Below are positions 44,795 to 54,871 of a stretch of DNA of 64,000 nucleotides, one piece after another. Positions within the stretch are counted from its first letter, which is position 1; each line of letters starts with the position of its first letter. The stretch is from JAJXWB01 sp037044955 (lineage in GTDB: Bacteria; Pseudomonadota; Alphaproteobacteria; Rhizobiales; Beijerinckiaceae). The DNA lies in NCBI GenBank assembly GCA_037044955.1, contig JBAOHX010000005.1, positions 248,001 through 312,000 on the forward strand, in the 5' to 3' direction. Made by a program: the position numbers and the translations under genes. The notes below the pieces were generated by a model. That model did not search any database. It was not told where the DNA came from and was given only the letters and a program-made list of their open reading frames with translations.

Positions 44795-45532
44795 TCAGTT
44801 CGCCCGATTGCGCTTGCCGCGCAGCGCCAGCCCCGCCTCGATCTCCGCCACGATCGCGTCCGCCGCCGCCCTCGGATCGGCGGCTTCCGTCACCGGCCTG
44901 CCGACGACGATATGGTCCGCGCCCGCGGCGAGCGCCAAGGTCGGCGTCATCACGCGCTTCTGGTCGCCGAGAGCGGCGCCGGCCGGGCGCACGCCCGGCG
45001 TCACCAGCAGCATGTCGGGCCCGAGCAGCGCGCGCATGGCCTCGGCCTCCTCCGGCGACAGGATCAGCCCGTCGACGCCGGCCTCGCGCGCCTGAAGCGC
45101 GCGGCGGGCGATGAGATCGCGCACGCCGAAGGCATAGCCGGCGTTCTGGAGGTCGGCGTCGTCGTAGGAGGTCATGACGGTGACGGCGAGCAGCCTGAGC
45201 GACGATCCCGCCGCGCCGCGTTTGGCGGCGGCCATGGTCTGCGGATAGGCGTGCACGGTGGCGAATGTCGCGCCGAGGCCGGCGAGCTGGCGCGTGGCGC
45301 GCTCCACCGTATTGGGGATGTCGTGCAGCTTGAGGTCGATGAAGACCTTCCTGCCCTGCGCGATCAGCTCGCGCGCGATATCGAAGCCGGCGCCGCCGTA
45401 GATCAGCTCCATGCCGATCTTGTAGAAGCTCACGCTGTCGCCCAGCCGCGCGATCATGTCGCGCGCTTCCGCATGACCCGGCACGTCGAGCGCGACGATC
45501 AGGCGGTCGCGGGGGGAAATCTGTTCAGACAC
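44795..45532 (-). CDS. pyrF: Orotidine 5'-phosphate decarboxylase
   Basis: Last step of UMP synthesis, about 245 residues, a TIM barrel. Motifs: RDRLIVALDVPGHAEA, FYKIGMELIYGGAGFDIARELI, VFIDLKLHDIPNTVERA (the catalytic Asp-Lys-x-x-Asp signature), LLLVTPGVRPAGAALGDQKRVMTP and GADHIVVGRPVTEA. The start is uncertain: GTG 45532 (VSEQISPRDRL) gives a family-like N-terminus and is used here; GTG 45562 would add 10 residues. Neither has a well-spaced Shine-Dalgarno. The region downstream holds the small-RNA candidate. Confidence 0.93.
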   Translation of the reverse strand: MSEQISPRDRLIVALDVPGHAEARDMIARLGDSVSFYKIGMELIYGGAGFDIARELIAQGRKVFIDLKLHDIPNTVERATRQLAGLGATFATVHAYPQTMAAAKRGAAGSSLRLLAVTVMTSYDDADLQNAGYAFGVRDLIARRALQAREAGVDGLILSPEEAEAMRALLGPDMLLVTPGVRPAGAALGDQKRVMTPTLALAAGADHIVVGRPVTEAADPRAAADAIVAEIEAGLALRGKRNRAN

Positions 45533-45604
45533 GATACGCGCGCTCCGGATTGATCCGGTCACGCCATCGCAGATCGGGCTGGCAAAGTCGACCTGAAAGC
45601 GCTG

Positions 45605-46339
45605 TCAGCGCCGGTTGTCGCGCGGGCCGTCGGCGATCTTCTTCAAGAAAGCCAGCGCCGGCTCGACCTGTTTCTGGCGGAAGGCCTTGAAGGCCGGCGC
45701 CAGATCGTTGTGACGGCGCAGATGCGTGACCACCTGCACGCCCTTGGATTCGGCATGGGTGTAGCGCCAGACGCGCGCCGGCGGCAGGTTCAGCCAGACG
45801 GGATTGGAGACTTCGCCGCGATAGTCGGCGGCGGCGCGGCGGCTCGTCTTCAGCGGCATGGGCGAGACGAGACCGTAGGTGAACTGGATGAAGGAGCCTT
45901 CCGCGCCCATCAGCGCGAAGGCCTCGTCCAGCAGCAGCAGGCGCTCGCGCTCGGGCCGCGTCAGCAGCGGCAGGCTGGAGACGACGGTGGAAATGCGCGC
46001 GCCGTGCAGATGCTTCAGCGTGTCCTTCAACCGGTAGGCGTCGCCGCGCAGCACCTGCGCGCCGGGGAAGCGCCGCTCCAGCAGCTTGCAGAACGAGGCG
46101 TCATATTCGACCAGCACGAGCTTCTCGACCGGCACGCCGCGCGCGACGAGCGCCTCCGTCACCGGCCCGGTGCCCGGCCCCAGCTCGACGATCAGGCCGT
46201 CGGCCTGCGGATCGACGCAGCGCGCCATGGCGCGCGCGAGAAAGCGGCCGGACGGCGTCACGGCGCCCGTGGTCAGCGGGGAATCGAACCACGACTTGAT
46301 GAAGCGCGCCTCGTCGGCGAACCGCTCCTCGAACTTCAT
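45605..46339 (-). CDS. pmtA: PmtA-type phospholipid N-methyltransferase
   Basis: A SAM-dependent methyltransferase of 244 residues. MKFEERFADEARFIKSWFDSPLTTGAV is the N-terminal pattern of the Sinorhizobium-type PmtA enzymes, which methylate phosphatidylethanolamine to phosphatidylcholine. SAM motif I is LIVELGPGTGPVTEAL; VVSSLPLLTRPERERLLLLDEA and FIQFTYGLVSPMPL follow. ATG 46339 is chosen for the N-terminal match; the frame is open to 46444. It lies downstream of dnaJ on the same strand with a 129-bp gap. Ribosomal RNA methylase-like relatives share the fold, so the lipid substrate is inferred. Confidence 0.8.
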   Translation of the reverse strand: MKFEERFADEARFIKSWFDSPLTTGAVTPSGRFLARAMARCVDPQADGLIVELGPGTGPVTEALVARGVPVEKLVLVEYDASFCKLLERRFPGAQVLRGDAYRLKDTLKHLHGARISTVVSSLPLLTRPERERLLLLDEAFALMGAEGSFIQFTYGLVSPMPLKTSRRAAADYRGEVSNPVWLNLPPARVWRYTHAESKGVQVVTHLRRHNDLAPAFKAFRQKQVEPALAFLKKIADGPRDNRR

Positions 46340-46468
46340 GCGGTTCGGCGCGGGCCGGCGGGCGTTCGTGCGCAGGGGTTTGACGCTCAAGCTTCGACAG
46401 GCTCCTCGTGACCCAAAGTTCGCCCATGCCGCGCACGGCGTCAAGAAAGCGTCATATTCGCAAATTGG

Positions 46469-47608
46469 CTACTGGCCGCCGATATTGTCCAGAAAGTCCT
46501 TCATCTTCGCAAAGAAACCCGCCGATTCCGGCTGCGTCTTGTGCGAGGATTCACGGTCGAACTCCGCCAGAAGCTCGCGCTGGCGGCGGGTGAGGTTCTG
46601 CGGCGTCTCCACCACGGCCTGCACGTAGAGGTCGCCGAAATCCCGCGAGCGCAGGACGGGCATGCCTTTACCGCGGATCTTGAACTGCCGGCCGGTCTGG
46701 GTGCCCTCGGGCACTTTCACCTTGGATTGCGCGCCGTCGAGCGTGCCGATCTCGAATTCGCCGCCGATCGTCGCCTGCACCATGGAGATCGGCACGCGGC
46801 AGTAGAGGTCGGCGCCGTCGCGGTGGAACATGGCGTGCGGCTTGATCGACAGGAAGATGTAGAGGTCGCCCGAGGGGCCGCCACGCAGGCCCGCCTCCCC
46901 CTCGCCGGCCAGGCGAATGCGGGTGCCGTCCTCGACGCCCTGGGGGATGTTGACCGACAGCGTGCGCTCGCGCGTGACGCGGCCCGCGCCGGCGCAGCTC
47001 GCGCAGGGGTCGTCGATGCGCTCGCCGCGGCCCTGGCAGGACGGACAGGTGCGCTCGATGGCGAAGAAGCCCTGCTGCGCGCGCACGCGGCCGTGGCCGC
47101 CGCAGGTGGCGCAGGCCTTGGGCTTGGAGCCGGCCTTGGCGCCGGAGCCCGCGCAGGGCTCGCAGGTGACCGATGTCGGCACCTTCAGTTGCGCGGTCTT
47201 GCCGGAGAACGCCTCCTCCAGCGTGATCTCGAGATTGTAGCGCAGGTCCGAGCCGCGCTCGCGACCGCCGCCGCGCGCGCCGCGACGGCCCATGACGTCG
47301 CCGAACAGGTCGTCGAAAATATCGGCCATCGAGGAGGCGAAGCCCTCGCCCATGCCGAAGCCGCCCGCCCCGCCGCCGCCCTGCTCGAAGGCTGCATGGC
47401 CGAAGCGGTCGTAAGCCGCGCGCTTCTGGCCGTCGGAGAGGATCTGATAGGCCTCGTTGACCTCCTTGAAGAGGGATTCGGCCGCCTTGTCGCCGGGATT
47501 GCGATCGGGGTGGCACTGCATCGCCGCCTTGCGGAAGGCCGATTTCAGCTCGACTTCCGTGACGGTGCGCGTGACGCCCAGAATCTCGTAGTAATCGCGC
47601 TTGGCCAT
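46469..47608 (-). CDS. dnaJ: Chaperone protein DnaJ
   Basis: Hsp40 co-chaperone of DnaK, 379 residues. The J-domain has YYEILGVTRT and the HPD tripeptide (CHPDRNPGDK), followed by a Gly-rich linker (EQGGGGAGGFGMGEG). Four CxxCxGxG zinc motifs follow (CEPCAGSGAK, CATCGGHGRV, CPSCQGRGER, CASCAGAGRV), then the C-terminal substrate-binding beta domains (VNIPQGVEDGTRIRLAGEGE). ATG 47608 starts one base after the stop of the preceding exported-protein gene, so it is coupled to it. No frame break. Confidence 0.96.
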   Translation of the reverse strand: MAKRDYYEILGVTRTVTEVELKSAFRKAAMQCHPDRNPGDKAAESLFKEVNEAYQILSDGQKRAAYDRFGHAAFEQGGGGAGGFGMGEGFASSMADIFDDLFGDVMGRRGARGGGRERGSDLRYNLEITLEEAFSGKTAQLKVPTSVTCEPCAGSGAKAGSKPKACATCGGHGRVRAQQGFFAIERTCPSCQGRGERIDDPCASCAGAGRVTRERTLSVNIPQGVEDGTRIRLAGEGEAGLRGGPSGDLYIFLSIKPHAMFHRDGADLYCRVPISMVQATIGGEFEIGTLDGAQSKVKVPEGTQTGRQFKIRGKGMPVLRSRDFGDLYVQAVVETPQNLTRRQRELLAEFDRESSHKTQPESAGFFAKMKDFLDNIGGQ

Positions 47609-47609
47609 C

Positions 47610-48200
47610 TCACCGCGACCGGTTGATCGAAGCGAGGCTCACCACGAAGAAGGCGGGGGAACCGAGGCCCTTTTCCGTCAGCGGGAATATCCAGAACGGA
47701 TCGGCCAGAGGCTGGATGACGAGGAACGAAAGGACGTTGTCGCCGCTCGAAACAAGGTCGAGCCGGTAGAGCTTCTTGCCCTTCAGGATCTTCTCCGAGA
47801 CCGGATCGGCCTTGAGCAGCGCCTGATAATCCGCGTCCGCCATCGGACCGTACGTGATCGCCTTGAAATAGGCCTTCTCCCGGTCGGCGCCGGTCTTGTT
47901 GTCCATCTCGGCCGCGCCGAAGGTCGCGCGCGCGCCGCTGTCGGGGAAGACCCCGAAGAACTTGTCGTTGGCGTTGAATATCTGGCCGTTCTTCGTGCAG
48001 TAGACCGCGCCCCAGGCCGCAAGCTCGGCCGGCAGGGTCGTGACGGCGCCCTTCGGGGCGGCCTTCGCGCAATCCACGAGGATGCTGGCCGGCGGCTTGA
48101 GCTGGTCGGGCGTCACCGTCGCCTTGCCCTGCGCCTGCGCCAGACCGCTGAGCGAACACGCCGCAACGAACCAAGCCGCCGCTTTCGACGCGAAATTCAT
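47610..48200 (-). CDS. Exported protein of unknown function between dnaK and dnaJ
   Basis: A 196-residue protein with a signal peptide (AAAWFVAACSLSGLAQA). The mature part, LKPPASILVDCAKAAPKGAVTTLP, WGAVYCTKNGQIFNANDKFFGVFPDSG and LLKADPVSEKILKGKKLYRLDLVSSGDN, has two Cys and no motif I recognise. ATG 48200 has AGGGGA 8 nt upstream. A dnaK terminator ends 21 nt before this start, and its stop is one base from dnaJ, so it may share a transcript with dnaJ while being separated from dnaK. Function unknown; an envelope stress role is only a guess from position. Confidence 0.75.
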   Translation of the reverse strand: MNFASKAAAWFVAACSLSGLAQAQGKATVTPDQLKPPASILVDCAKAAPKGAVTTLPAELAAWGAVYCTKNGQIFNANDKFFGVFPDSGARATFGAAEMDNKTGADREKAYFKAITYGPMADADYQALLKADPVSEKILKGKKLYRLDLVSSGDNVLSFLVIQPLADPFWIFPLTEKGLGSPAFFVVSLASINRSR

Positions 48201-48220
48201 CCGAATCGTCCCCTGAAATG

Positions 48221-48247
48221 AAAAGGGCGCCGCAGGTCGCGGCGCCC
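48221..48247 (-). terminator. Intrinsic terminator after dnaK
   Basis: Read on the minus strand, a perfect 9-bp stem GGGCGCCGC/GCGGCGCCC (48239-48247 with 48225-48233) is followed by TTTT. It lies 8 nt after the dnaK stop and before the ribosome site of the next gene, so dnaJ expression needs read-through or its own promoter. Confidence 0.8.
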
Positions 48248-48255
48248 GGGTTCTA

Positions 48256-50170
<1,915 letters not shown>

Positions 50171-50319
50171 GACTATTCCTTTCTGCGGCGAGACCGCCGG
50201 ACCCCGTAGCGATCCGGTCTGAAGAACGTTGCGATCCGCTGGCGCGGCCCGCCCGTCCGGTCCCCGATTACGGCCATGAGATTGTGTGCGGCGCGGCCCG
50301 CCGCAAGGGCTGAGTCCGC

Positions 50320-50349
50320 ATATAGGCGGCGCAGATTTTCTGACGCAAG
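50320..50349 (-). promoter_or_regulatory. Sigma32-like promoter candidate of dnaK
   Basis: On the minus strand CTTG (50349-50346) and CCTATAT (50326-50320) are separated by 19 nt. Alphaproteobacterial heat-shock promoters have a CTTG -35 and a CYTATNT-like -10 about 17-18 nt apart, so the match is good in sequence and slightly long in spacing. It is about 150 nt upstream of the dnaK ATG. Confidence 0.45.
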
Positions 50350-50450
50350 CCGGACAGCGCCGGATAGGGCCTTTGGCGCGGCCGACGATCTGATAGGCTG
50401 GCCCGAACATGAGGCTCCGGCGTTCGACCGGCGCCCGTCGGGAGGAAGAT

Positions 50451-51101
50451 ATGCACATCGAGCCAGGCGTCCTCGACGCCGTCAAGATCGCTTCCGCCAA
50501 TGCCGCCGCGCTCGGGACGCTCGGCGCTTCGGTCTACGGTTTCGTCCGCCGGCCGGCGGACCTCGCCAGAACGCTGCTGGCGGCGCTGTTCTTCTCGATC
50601 TTCATGCAGGTCTGGCACATGCCGGTCGGCCCGTCCGAACTGCACCTGATCGGCGCTTCGGCCATCTATTTCACCTTCGGCTTCCTGCCGACCCTGTTTG
50701 GCTTCGCGCTCGGACTCGCCCTGCAGGGGCTCATCTTCGAGCCGCAGGACCTCGTCCATCTCGGCGTCAATTCCCTCTCCCTGATGGTCCCGCTGATCGC
50801 GGTCCACGCCGCCTTCGGCCGCCGCTTTTTTTCACGCGACGGACTGGAGACGCGGTGGTCGTCCGTCCTGAAATTCGACGCCGCCTATTATGCCGGCGTC
50901 GTCGCCATGGTCGGCTTCTGGCTGGCGCTGGGGCAGGAGCCGACGCCGCTGGCGAGCTGGGCGCGGTTCGCGGTCTCCTACCTGCCGCTGGTCGCGCTGG
51001 AGCCGCTGTTCACGCTGCTGGTCCTGAAGGGGCTGAAGCGGTTCGAGCGGACGACGCCGGTCCAGACCTTCACCGTCGCGCCGCTCTTGCGGCTCGCGTA
51101 A
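50451..51101 (+). CDS. CbiM-like energy-coupling-factor transporter permease
   Basis: A 216-residue membrane protein beginning MHIEPGVLDAVKIASANAA. In CbiM/NikM proteins the processed N-terminal Met-His-Ile binds Ni or Co; here the protein starts directly MHI, as in the family. There are about six hydrophobic segments, and FGFALGLALQGLIF and LGVNSLSLMVPLIAVHAAFG match the CbiM pattern. ATG 50451 has GGAGGAAG immediately upstream. The usual partners (CbiN, CbiQ, ATPase CbiO) are not next to it, so either they are elsewhere or this is a solitary paralogue. Confidence 0.75.
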   Translation: MHIEPGVLDAVKIASANAAALGTLGASVYGFVRRPADLARTLLAALFFSIFMQVWHMPVGPSELHLIGASAIYFTFGFLPTLFGFALGLALQGLIFEPQDLVHLGVNSLSLMVPLIAVHAAFGRRFFSRDGLETRWSSVLKFDAAYYAGVVAMVGFWLALGQEPTPLASWARFAVSYLPLVALEPLFTLLVLKGLKRFERTTPVQTFTVAPLLRLA

Positions 51102-51138
51102 GAAACCCTCATCGAATCAGGAATATCGGGAGAAACAC

Positions 51139-51816
51139 ATGGGCGAGCGCGTCACCTTCAAGCGGCCGGACGGCAAGGAAGCCGCCGGCTATCTGGCGAA
51201 AGCCGCCAGCGCCGGGGCGCCGGGACTGGTCGTGATCCAGGAATGGTGGGGGCTCAACGAGCAGATCAAGGGCATCGTCGACCGGTTCGCGGCGGCGGGC
51301 TTCAACGCGCTCGCGCCAGACCTCTACGCCGGCCGGGTCGTGCCCTACCACGATTCAGCCGCCGCCAACGCCGAGATGACCTCGCTGAACTTCCTCGACG
51401 CGACCGACCAGATCGTGCGCGGCGCGGCGCAGCGGCTGAAGGCGGACGGCGCCGCCAAGGTCGGCGTGACCGGCTTCTGCATGGGCGGGGCGATGACCAT
51501 CCTGGCCTCCGCCCGCGTGGCCGAATTCGCGGCCGGCGCGCCCTTCTACGGCCTGCCGCCTGCGGCCGCCGCGGGGCCGGCGGACGTCAAAATCCCGCTG
51601 CAGGGCCATTTCGCGGTTCAGGACGACTGGTGCACGCCGCAGGCGGTCCAAGACTTCGAGGCCGGGCTGAAGAAAGCCGGCAAGCCGCACGAATTCTTCT
51701 CCTACGACGCGCACCACGGCTTCATGAACGAGGCGCGGCCGGACGTGCATCAGGCCAAGGCCGCCGAGGAAGCCTGGGGCCGCGTCGTCGCCTTCTTCCA
51801 GAAGCATCTGGGCTGA
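51139..51816 (+). CDS. Dienelactone hydrolase family protein
   Basis: An alpha/beta hydrolase of 225 residues. The nucleophile is Cys in GVTGFCMGGAMTIL, with WCTPQ (Asp-side region) and a catalytic His in YDAHHGFMNEARPD; LVVIQEWWGLNEQIKGIVDRFAAAGF is the classic N-terminal dienelactone hydrolase pattern. Known members open dienelactones in chloroaromatic degradation, but many have other substrates. It begins a short plus-strand run (37 bp after the permease, 9 bp before the metallo-hydrolase). Confidence 0.9.
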   Translation: MGERVTFKRPDGKEAAGYLAKAASAGAPGLVVIQEWWGLNEQIKGIVDRFAAAGFNALAPDLYAGRVVPYHDSAAANAEMTSLNFLDATDQIVRGAAQRLKADGAAKVGVTGFCMGGAMTILASARVAEFAAGAPFYGLPPAAAAGPADVKIPLQGHFAVQDDWCTPQAVQDFEAGLKKAGKPHEFFSYDAHHGFMNEARPDVHQAKAAEEAWGRVVAFFQKHLG

Positions 51817-51825
51817 GGGGACGCG

Positions 51826-52702
51826 ATGCCTTTCCAGATCGGGCAGACGATCATCGACCGGGTCGAGGAAGCGCATGGACCGGCCTTTCCGCCGTCCTTC
51901 CTGCTGCCCGACTGGGACCCGGAAATCCTCAAGGAACACGGCGACTGGCTGTTGCCGCGCCATTACCACACGCGCAGCGACCGCTTCATCACCTCGCTGC
52001 ATTCCTGGGTGGTCCGCACGAAACACCACACGATCCTGGTCGACACCTGCGCGGGCAATCACAAGAACCGGCCACACTCGCCGCTCTTCCACATGAAGGA
52101 CACGCCCTATCTCGACCGGCTGAAGGCGGCGGGCGTCGCGCCGGAAGAGGTCGATTTCGTCATGTGCACGCATCTGCACATCGACCATGTCGGCTGGAAC
52201 ACGAAGCTCGACAACGGGCGCTGGGTCCCGACCTTCCCGAACGCCAAATACGTCTTCTCGCAGATCGAGCGCGACTATTGGGACCCGCAGACAAATCCCG
52301 CGCTGGACGAGGAAGCGCGGATGATCTTCGAGGATTCCGTGCATCCGGTGATCGCGTCGGGCCAGGACCATCTCGTCGCCGACGGCGACCGGCTCGGCGA
52401 CAATCATCGCGATCCAGCTCGCCCCCGGCCACACGCCCGGCGCGATCGCCGTCCGGCTGACGGATGGCGGCCAGGAGGGCCTGTTCATCGGCGACGTCAT
52501 GCATCATCCGATCCAGGTCTACCGTCCCCGCTGGTCGAGCCGCTTCTGCACCGACCCCGTGCAATCGGCGGATACGCGCGAAAAGATTCTCGGCCAGTGC
52601 GCCGACTGCAACGCGCTGATGCTGCCGGCCCATTTCGGTGCGCCACATGCCGGCCGCGTCAGGCGCAAGGGCGACGGATTCTTCTTCGCCTTCGAGGAAT
52701 GA
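51826..52702 (+). CDS. Metallo-beta-lactamase-fold hydrolase, frameshifted
   Basis: A zinc hydrolase of about 291 residues. It has the MBL motif CTHLHIDHVGWN, a preceding HTILVDTCAGNH strand, and later zinc-site regions LAPGHTPGAIAVRL and GDVMHHPIQV, with a C-terminal HFGAPHAGRVRR. These resemble AHL-lactonase-like or other quorum-quenching and glyoxalase II relatives; the substrate is unknown. One extra A at about 52402 (GAC-A-ATC) splits the frame; it continues as IIAIQLAPGHT. It is 9 bp after the dienelactone hydrolase gene. Confidence 0.85.
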
Positions 52703-52807
52703 TCCGAAAAAGCCGCCAGCGCGCGATTGCATCCATGCAATGAATTGCCTCGTGCGCTTGCGGCGGCGCATCCCTATCTGATGCTCACGAACATCGGAGT
52801 ATCCGAC

Positions 52808-53514
52808 ATGCAGACGATCCGCAGGGCGAACGAGCGCGGCCGCGCCAATTTCGGCTGGCTCGACAGCCGCCACACCTTTTCCTTCGGCGAATATTACGAC
52901 CCCGCGCATATGGGCTTCGGCCCGCTGCGCGTCATCAACGACGACCGCGTCGCGCCGGGCGGCGGCTTTCCGACCCATCCGCACCGCGACATGGAGATCG
53001 TGAGCTACGTGCTGTCCGGCGCGCTGGCGCACAAGGATTCGCTCGGCACGGGCTCGACGATCAAGCCGGGCGACGTGCAGCGCATGTCGGCGGGCGCGGG
53101 CATCGCGCACAGCGAGTTCAACGCCTCGGACAAGGAGCCCGTCCACTTCCTGCAGATCTGGTTCCTGCCCGAGAAGCGCGGCCTTGCGCCGGGCTACGAG
53201 CAGAAGAATTTCGACGCGGACGCCAAGCGCGACCGCCTGCGCCTCGTCGCCTCGCCCGACGGCCGCGACGGATCGGTGACGATCCGCAGCGACGCGGCGC
53301 TCTACGTCTCGCTGCTCGGCGAAGGCGCGAAGCGTGTCGCACGGCCTCGCATCCGGGCGCGGCGCGTGGCTGCATGTGGCGCGCGGCTCGGTCGCGGTCG
53401 GCGATACGCTGCTGGCCGAAGGCGACGGATTGGCGGTGAGCGACGAGACCGCGCTGGAGATCGTCGGCAAGGCGGCGGAGTCGGAGATATCTGCTGTTCG
53501 ATCTCGGAGCGTAG
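52808..53514 (+). CDS. Pirin family protein, with two frameshifts
   Basis: A bicupin of about 235 residues. RGRANFGWLDSRHTFSFGEYYDP, GFPTHPHRDMEIVSYVLSGALAHKDS (metal His residues) and RMSAGAGIAHSEFNAS are diagnostic of pirins, some of which are quercetin 2,3-dioxygenases. Extra bases at about 53333 (AAG-C-GTG) and 53489 (GAG-A-TATC) disrupt the second half; restoring both gives VSHGLASGRGAWLHVARG and an ending ILLFDLGA with TAG at 53512. ATG 52808 has GGAG upstream. Real function in this organism unknown. Confidence 0.85.
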
Positions 53515-53520
53515 CGGATA

Positions 53521-53573
53521 GCCGGGACCGCCGGCCTCTGGCTGGCAGCCGGCTGGAAGCCGGCGGTCCCGGC
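53521..53573. repeat. Perfect 15-bp inverted repeat
   Basis: GCCGGGACCGCCGGC (53521-53535) and GCCGGCGGTCCCGGC (53559-53573) are exact inverses with a 23-nt centre that itself contains CTGGCTGGCAGCCGG. It occupies the gap between the pirin stop and the aldolase start. It looks like a dispersed chromosomal repeat rather than a terminator, since no T-run follows. Confidence 0.75.
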
Positions 53574-53615
53574 TCGACAATCGATTGGCGCGCACGTCGC
53601 AAATTGCGCGCGCCA

Positions 53616-54273
53616 ATGACCGACGAAACCGACATCCGCGCCGCCATCGTCGCGCAATGCCGCGCCATGAATGCGAGCGGGCTCAACCAGGGCACGTCTG
53701 GCAATATTTCCGCGCGCCACGGCGCGCGCATGCTCATCACGCCGTCGGCGATCCCCTACGATTCCATGACGCCCGACATGATCGCCTCCATGCCGGTCGA
53801 GGACAATTACGGCACGTGGGAGGGACCGAAAAAGCCCTCGAGCGAATGGCGCTTCCACCTCGACATTCTTCGCGCGCGGCCGGAGGTGGGCGCGATCGTG
53901 CACACGCATTCAGACCTTCTGCACGTCGCTCTCGATCGCGCGAAAGCCGATACCGCCGATCCACTACATGATCGCGCATTTCGGCGGGCCGGACATCCGC
54001 TGCGCCGATTATGCGCTCTACGGTTCGGCCGAACTGTCCGCGCATGTGCTGAAGGCGATGGAGGGCCGCAACGGCTGCCTGCTCGCCAATCACGGCATGA
54101 TCGCCGCCGGCAAGAATCTCGCGCAGGCGATGTGGCTGGCGGTGGAACTGGAGACGCTGGCGCGGCAATATTGGCACGCGCTGCAGATCGGCGGGCCGGT
54201 CCTGCTCAGCGACGAAGAAGTGCGTCAGGCCGCCGAAAAATTCGGCGTCACCGGATATGGACTGGCGGGGTGA
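53616..54273 (+). CDS. Class II aldolase/adducin family protein, frameshifted
   Basis: A zinc-dependent aldolase-type enzyme of about 218 residues, as in L-fuculose- or ribulose-phosphate aldolases/epimerases. Motifs: GTSGNISARHG (phosphate site), SSEWRFHLDI (catalytic Glu region), IVHTHS (zinc His pair) and CLLANHGMIAAG (zinc His and substrate). An extra A at 53912 (CAT-TC-A-GACC) shifts the frame; it continues as TFCTSLSIARKPIPPIHYMI. The ATG lies 42 bp after the repeat; no good ribosome site is seen. Substrate unknown. Confidence 0.87.
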
Positions 54274-54286
54274 CCCGAACCTGGGT

Positions 54287-54314
54287 TCCCGGATCGGCCT
54301 TCGGCCGTCCGGGA
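54287..54314. repeat. Palindromic element between convergent genes
   Basis: TCCCGGATCGGCC and GGCCGTCCGGGA form a 13/12-bp near-perfect stem around TTC (54287-54314), followed by TGACAG. It lies 13 nt after the aldolase stop and 9 nt before the end of the next (minus) gene. Its TTCCCGGATC...GTCCGGGATGACA form is a common intergenic repeat type in alphaproteobacteria and could also stop transcription from both sides. Confidence 0.7.
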
Positions 54315-54323
54315 TGACAGCTT

Positions 54324-54713
54324 CTAATACGAACCCGGATGACGCACGCGCGTCGCGCCGCGGGCGCGAACGGGAACCAGCGCAGGAACGAGCACGGGAT
54401 CGCGACGGCCGCCGCGCGGCGGCTTCTTGTCGTTGTCGTCGTCCTTCTTCTGCATCATGACGGCGGTGGCGCTGACCAGCGCGCCGAAAGTCGTGCCGAA
54501 GCCGATGAACAGCATGGCGAGGCCGGCGAACATGGCGTCGGACCGCATCAGCAGCGTGCGCATTCCCAGAGGATTGAGCAGCAGGAGCGCGCCGGCGCAA
54601 ACGATGCCGAGCGCGCTGCCGAGAATCCAGTGCGTGACGATCAGGCGCGCGATCGGATTGCCCGGAGGCTCTTCCGGGGCTGGACCGTTCGGCAATCCGC
54701 CTGCTGTCAACAT
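54324..54713 (-). CDS. Small membrane protein of unknown function
   Basis: A 129-residue protein with two hydrophobic segments (ILGSALGIVCAGALLLLNPLG and MFAGLAMLFIGFGTTFGALVS), then a charged Lys/Asp/Arg stretch (QKKDDDNDKKPPRGGRRDP) and a Val/Pro/Arg tail. ATG 54713 has GGAG 8 nt upstream. Function unknown. The low-complexity C-terminus runs up to the palindromic repeat, so the original gene end may have been changed by that element. Confidence 0.72.
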   Translation of the reverse strand: MLTAGGLPNGPAPEEPPGNPIARLIVTHWILGSALGIVCAGALLLLNPLGMRTLLMRSDAMFAGLAMLFIGFGTTFGALVSATAVMMQKKDDDNDKKPPRGGRRDPVLVPALVPVRARGATRVRHPGSY

Positions 54714-54871
54714 GCCTGTCTCCGCGCGTCACGCGCACCTTCGAGCCCAAATTAGTTTTTTCTCGGGCAAGGTCCAGCGCTCGGCGCCCGCTGCGACAAT
54801 CGGCGCGCGACTATGGCGCGGGCGCCACGCCCGCGGTTAGACTGGCGCGACAAGAACAATGGAGAAACGCC

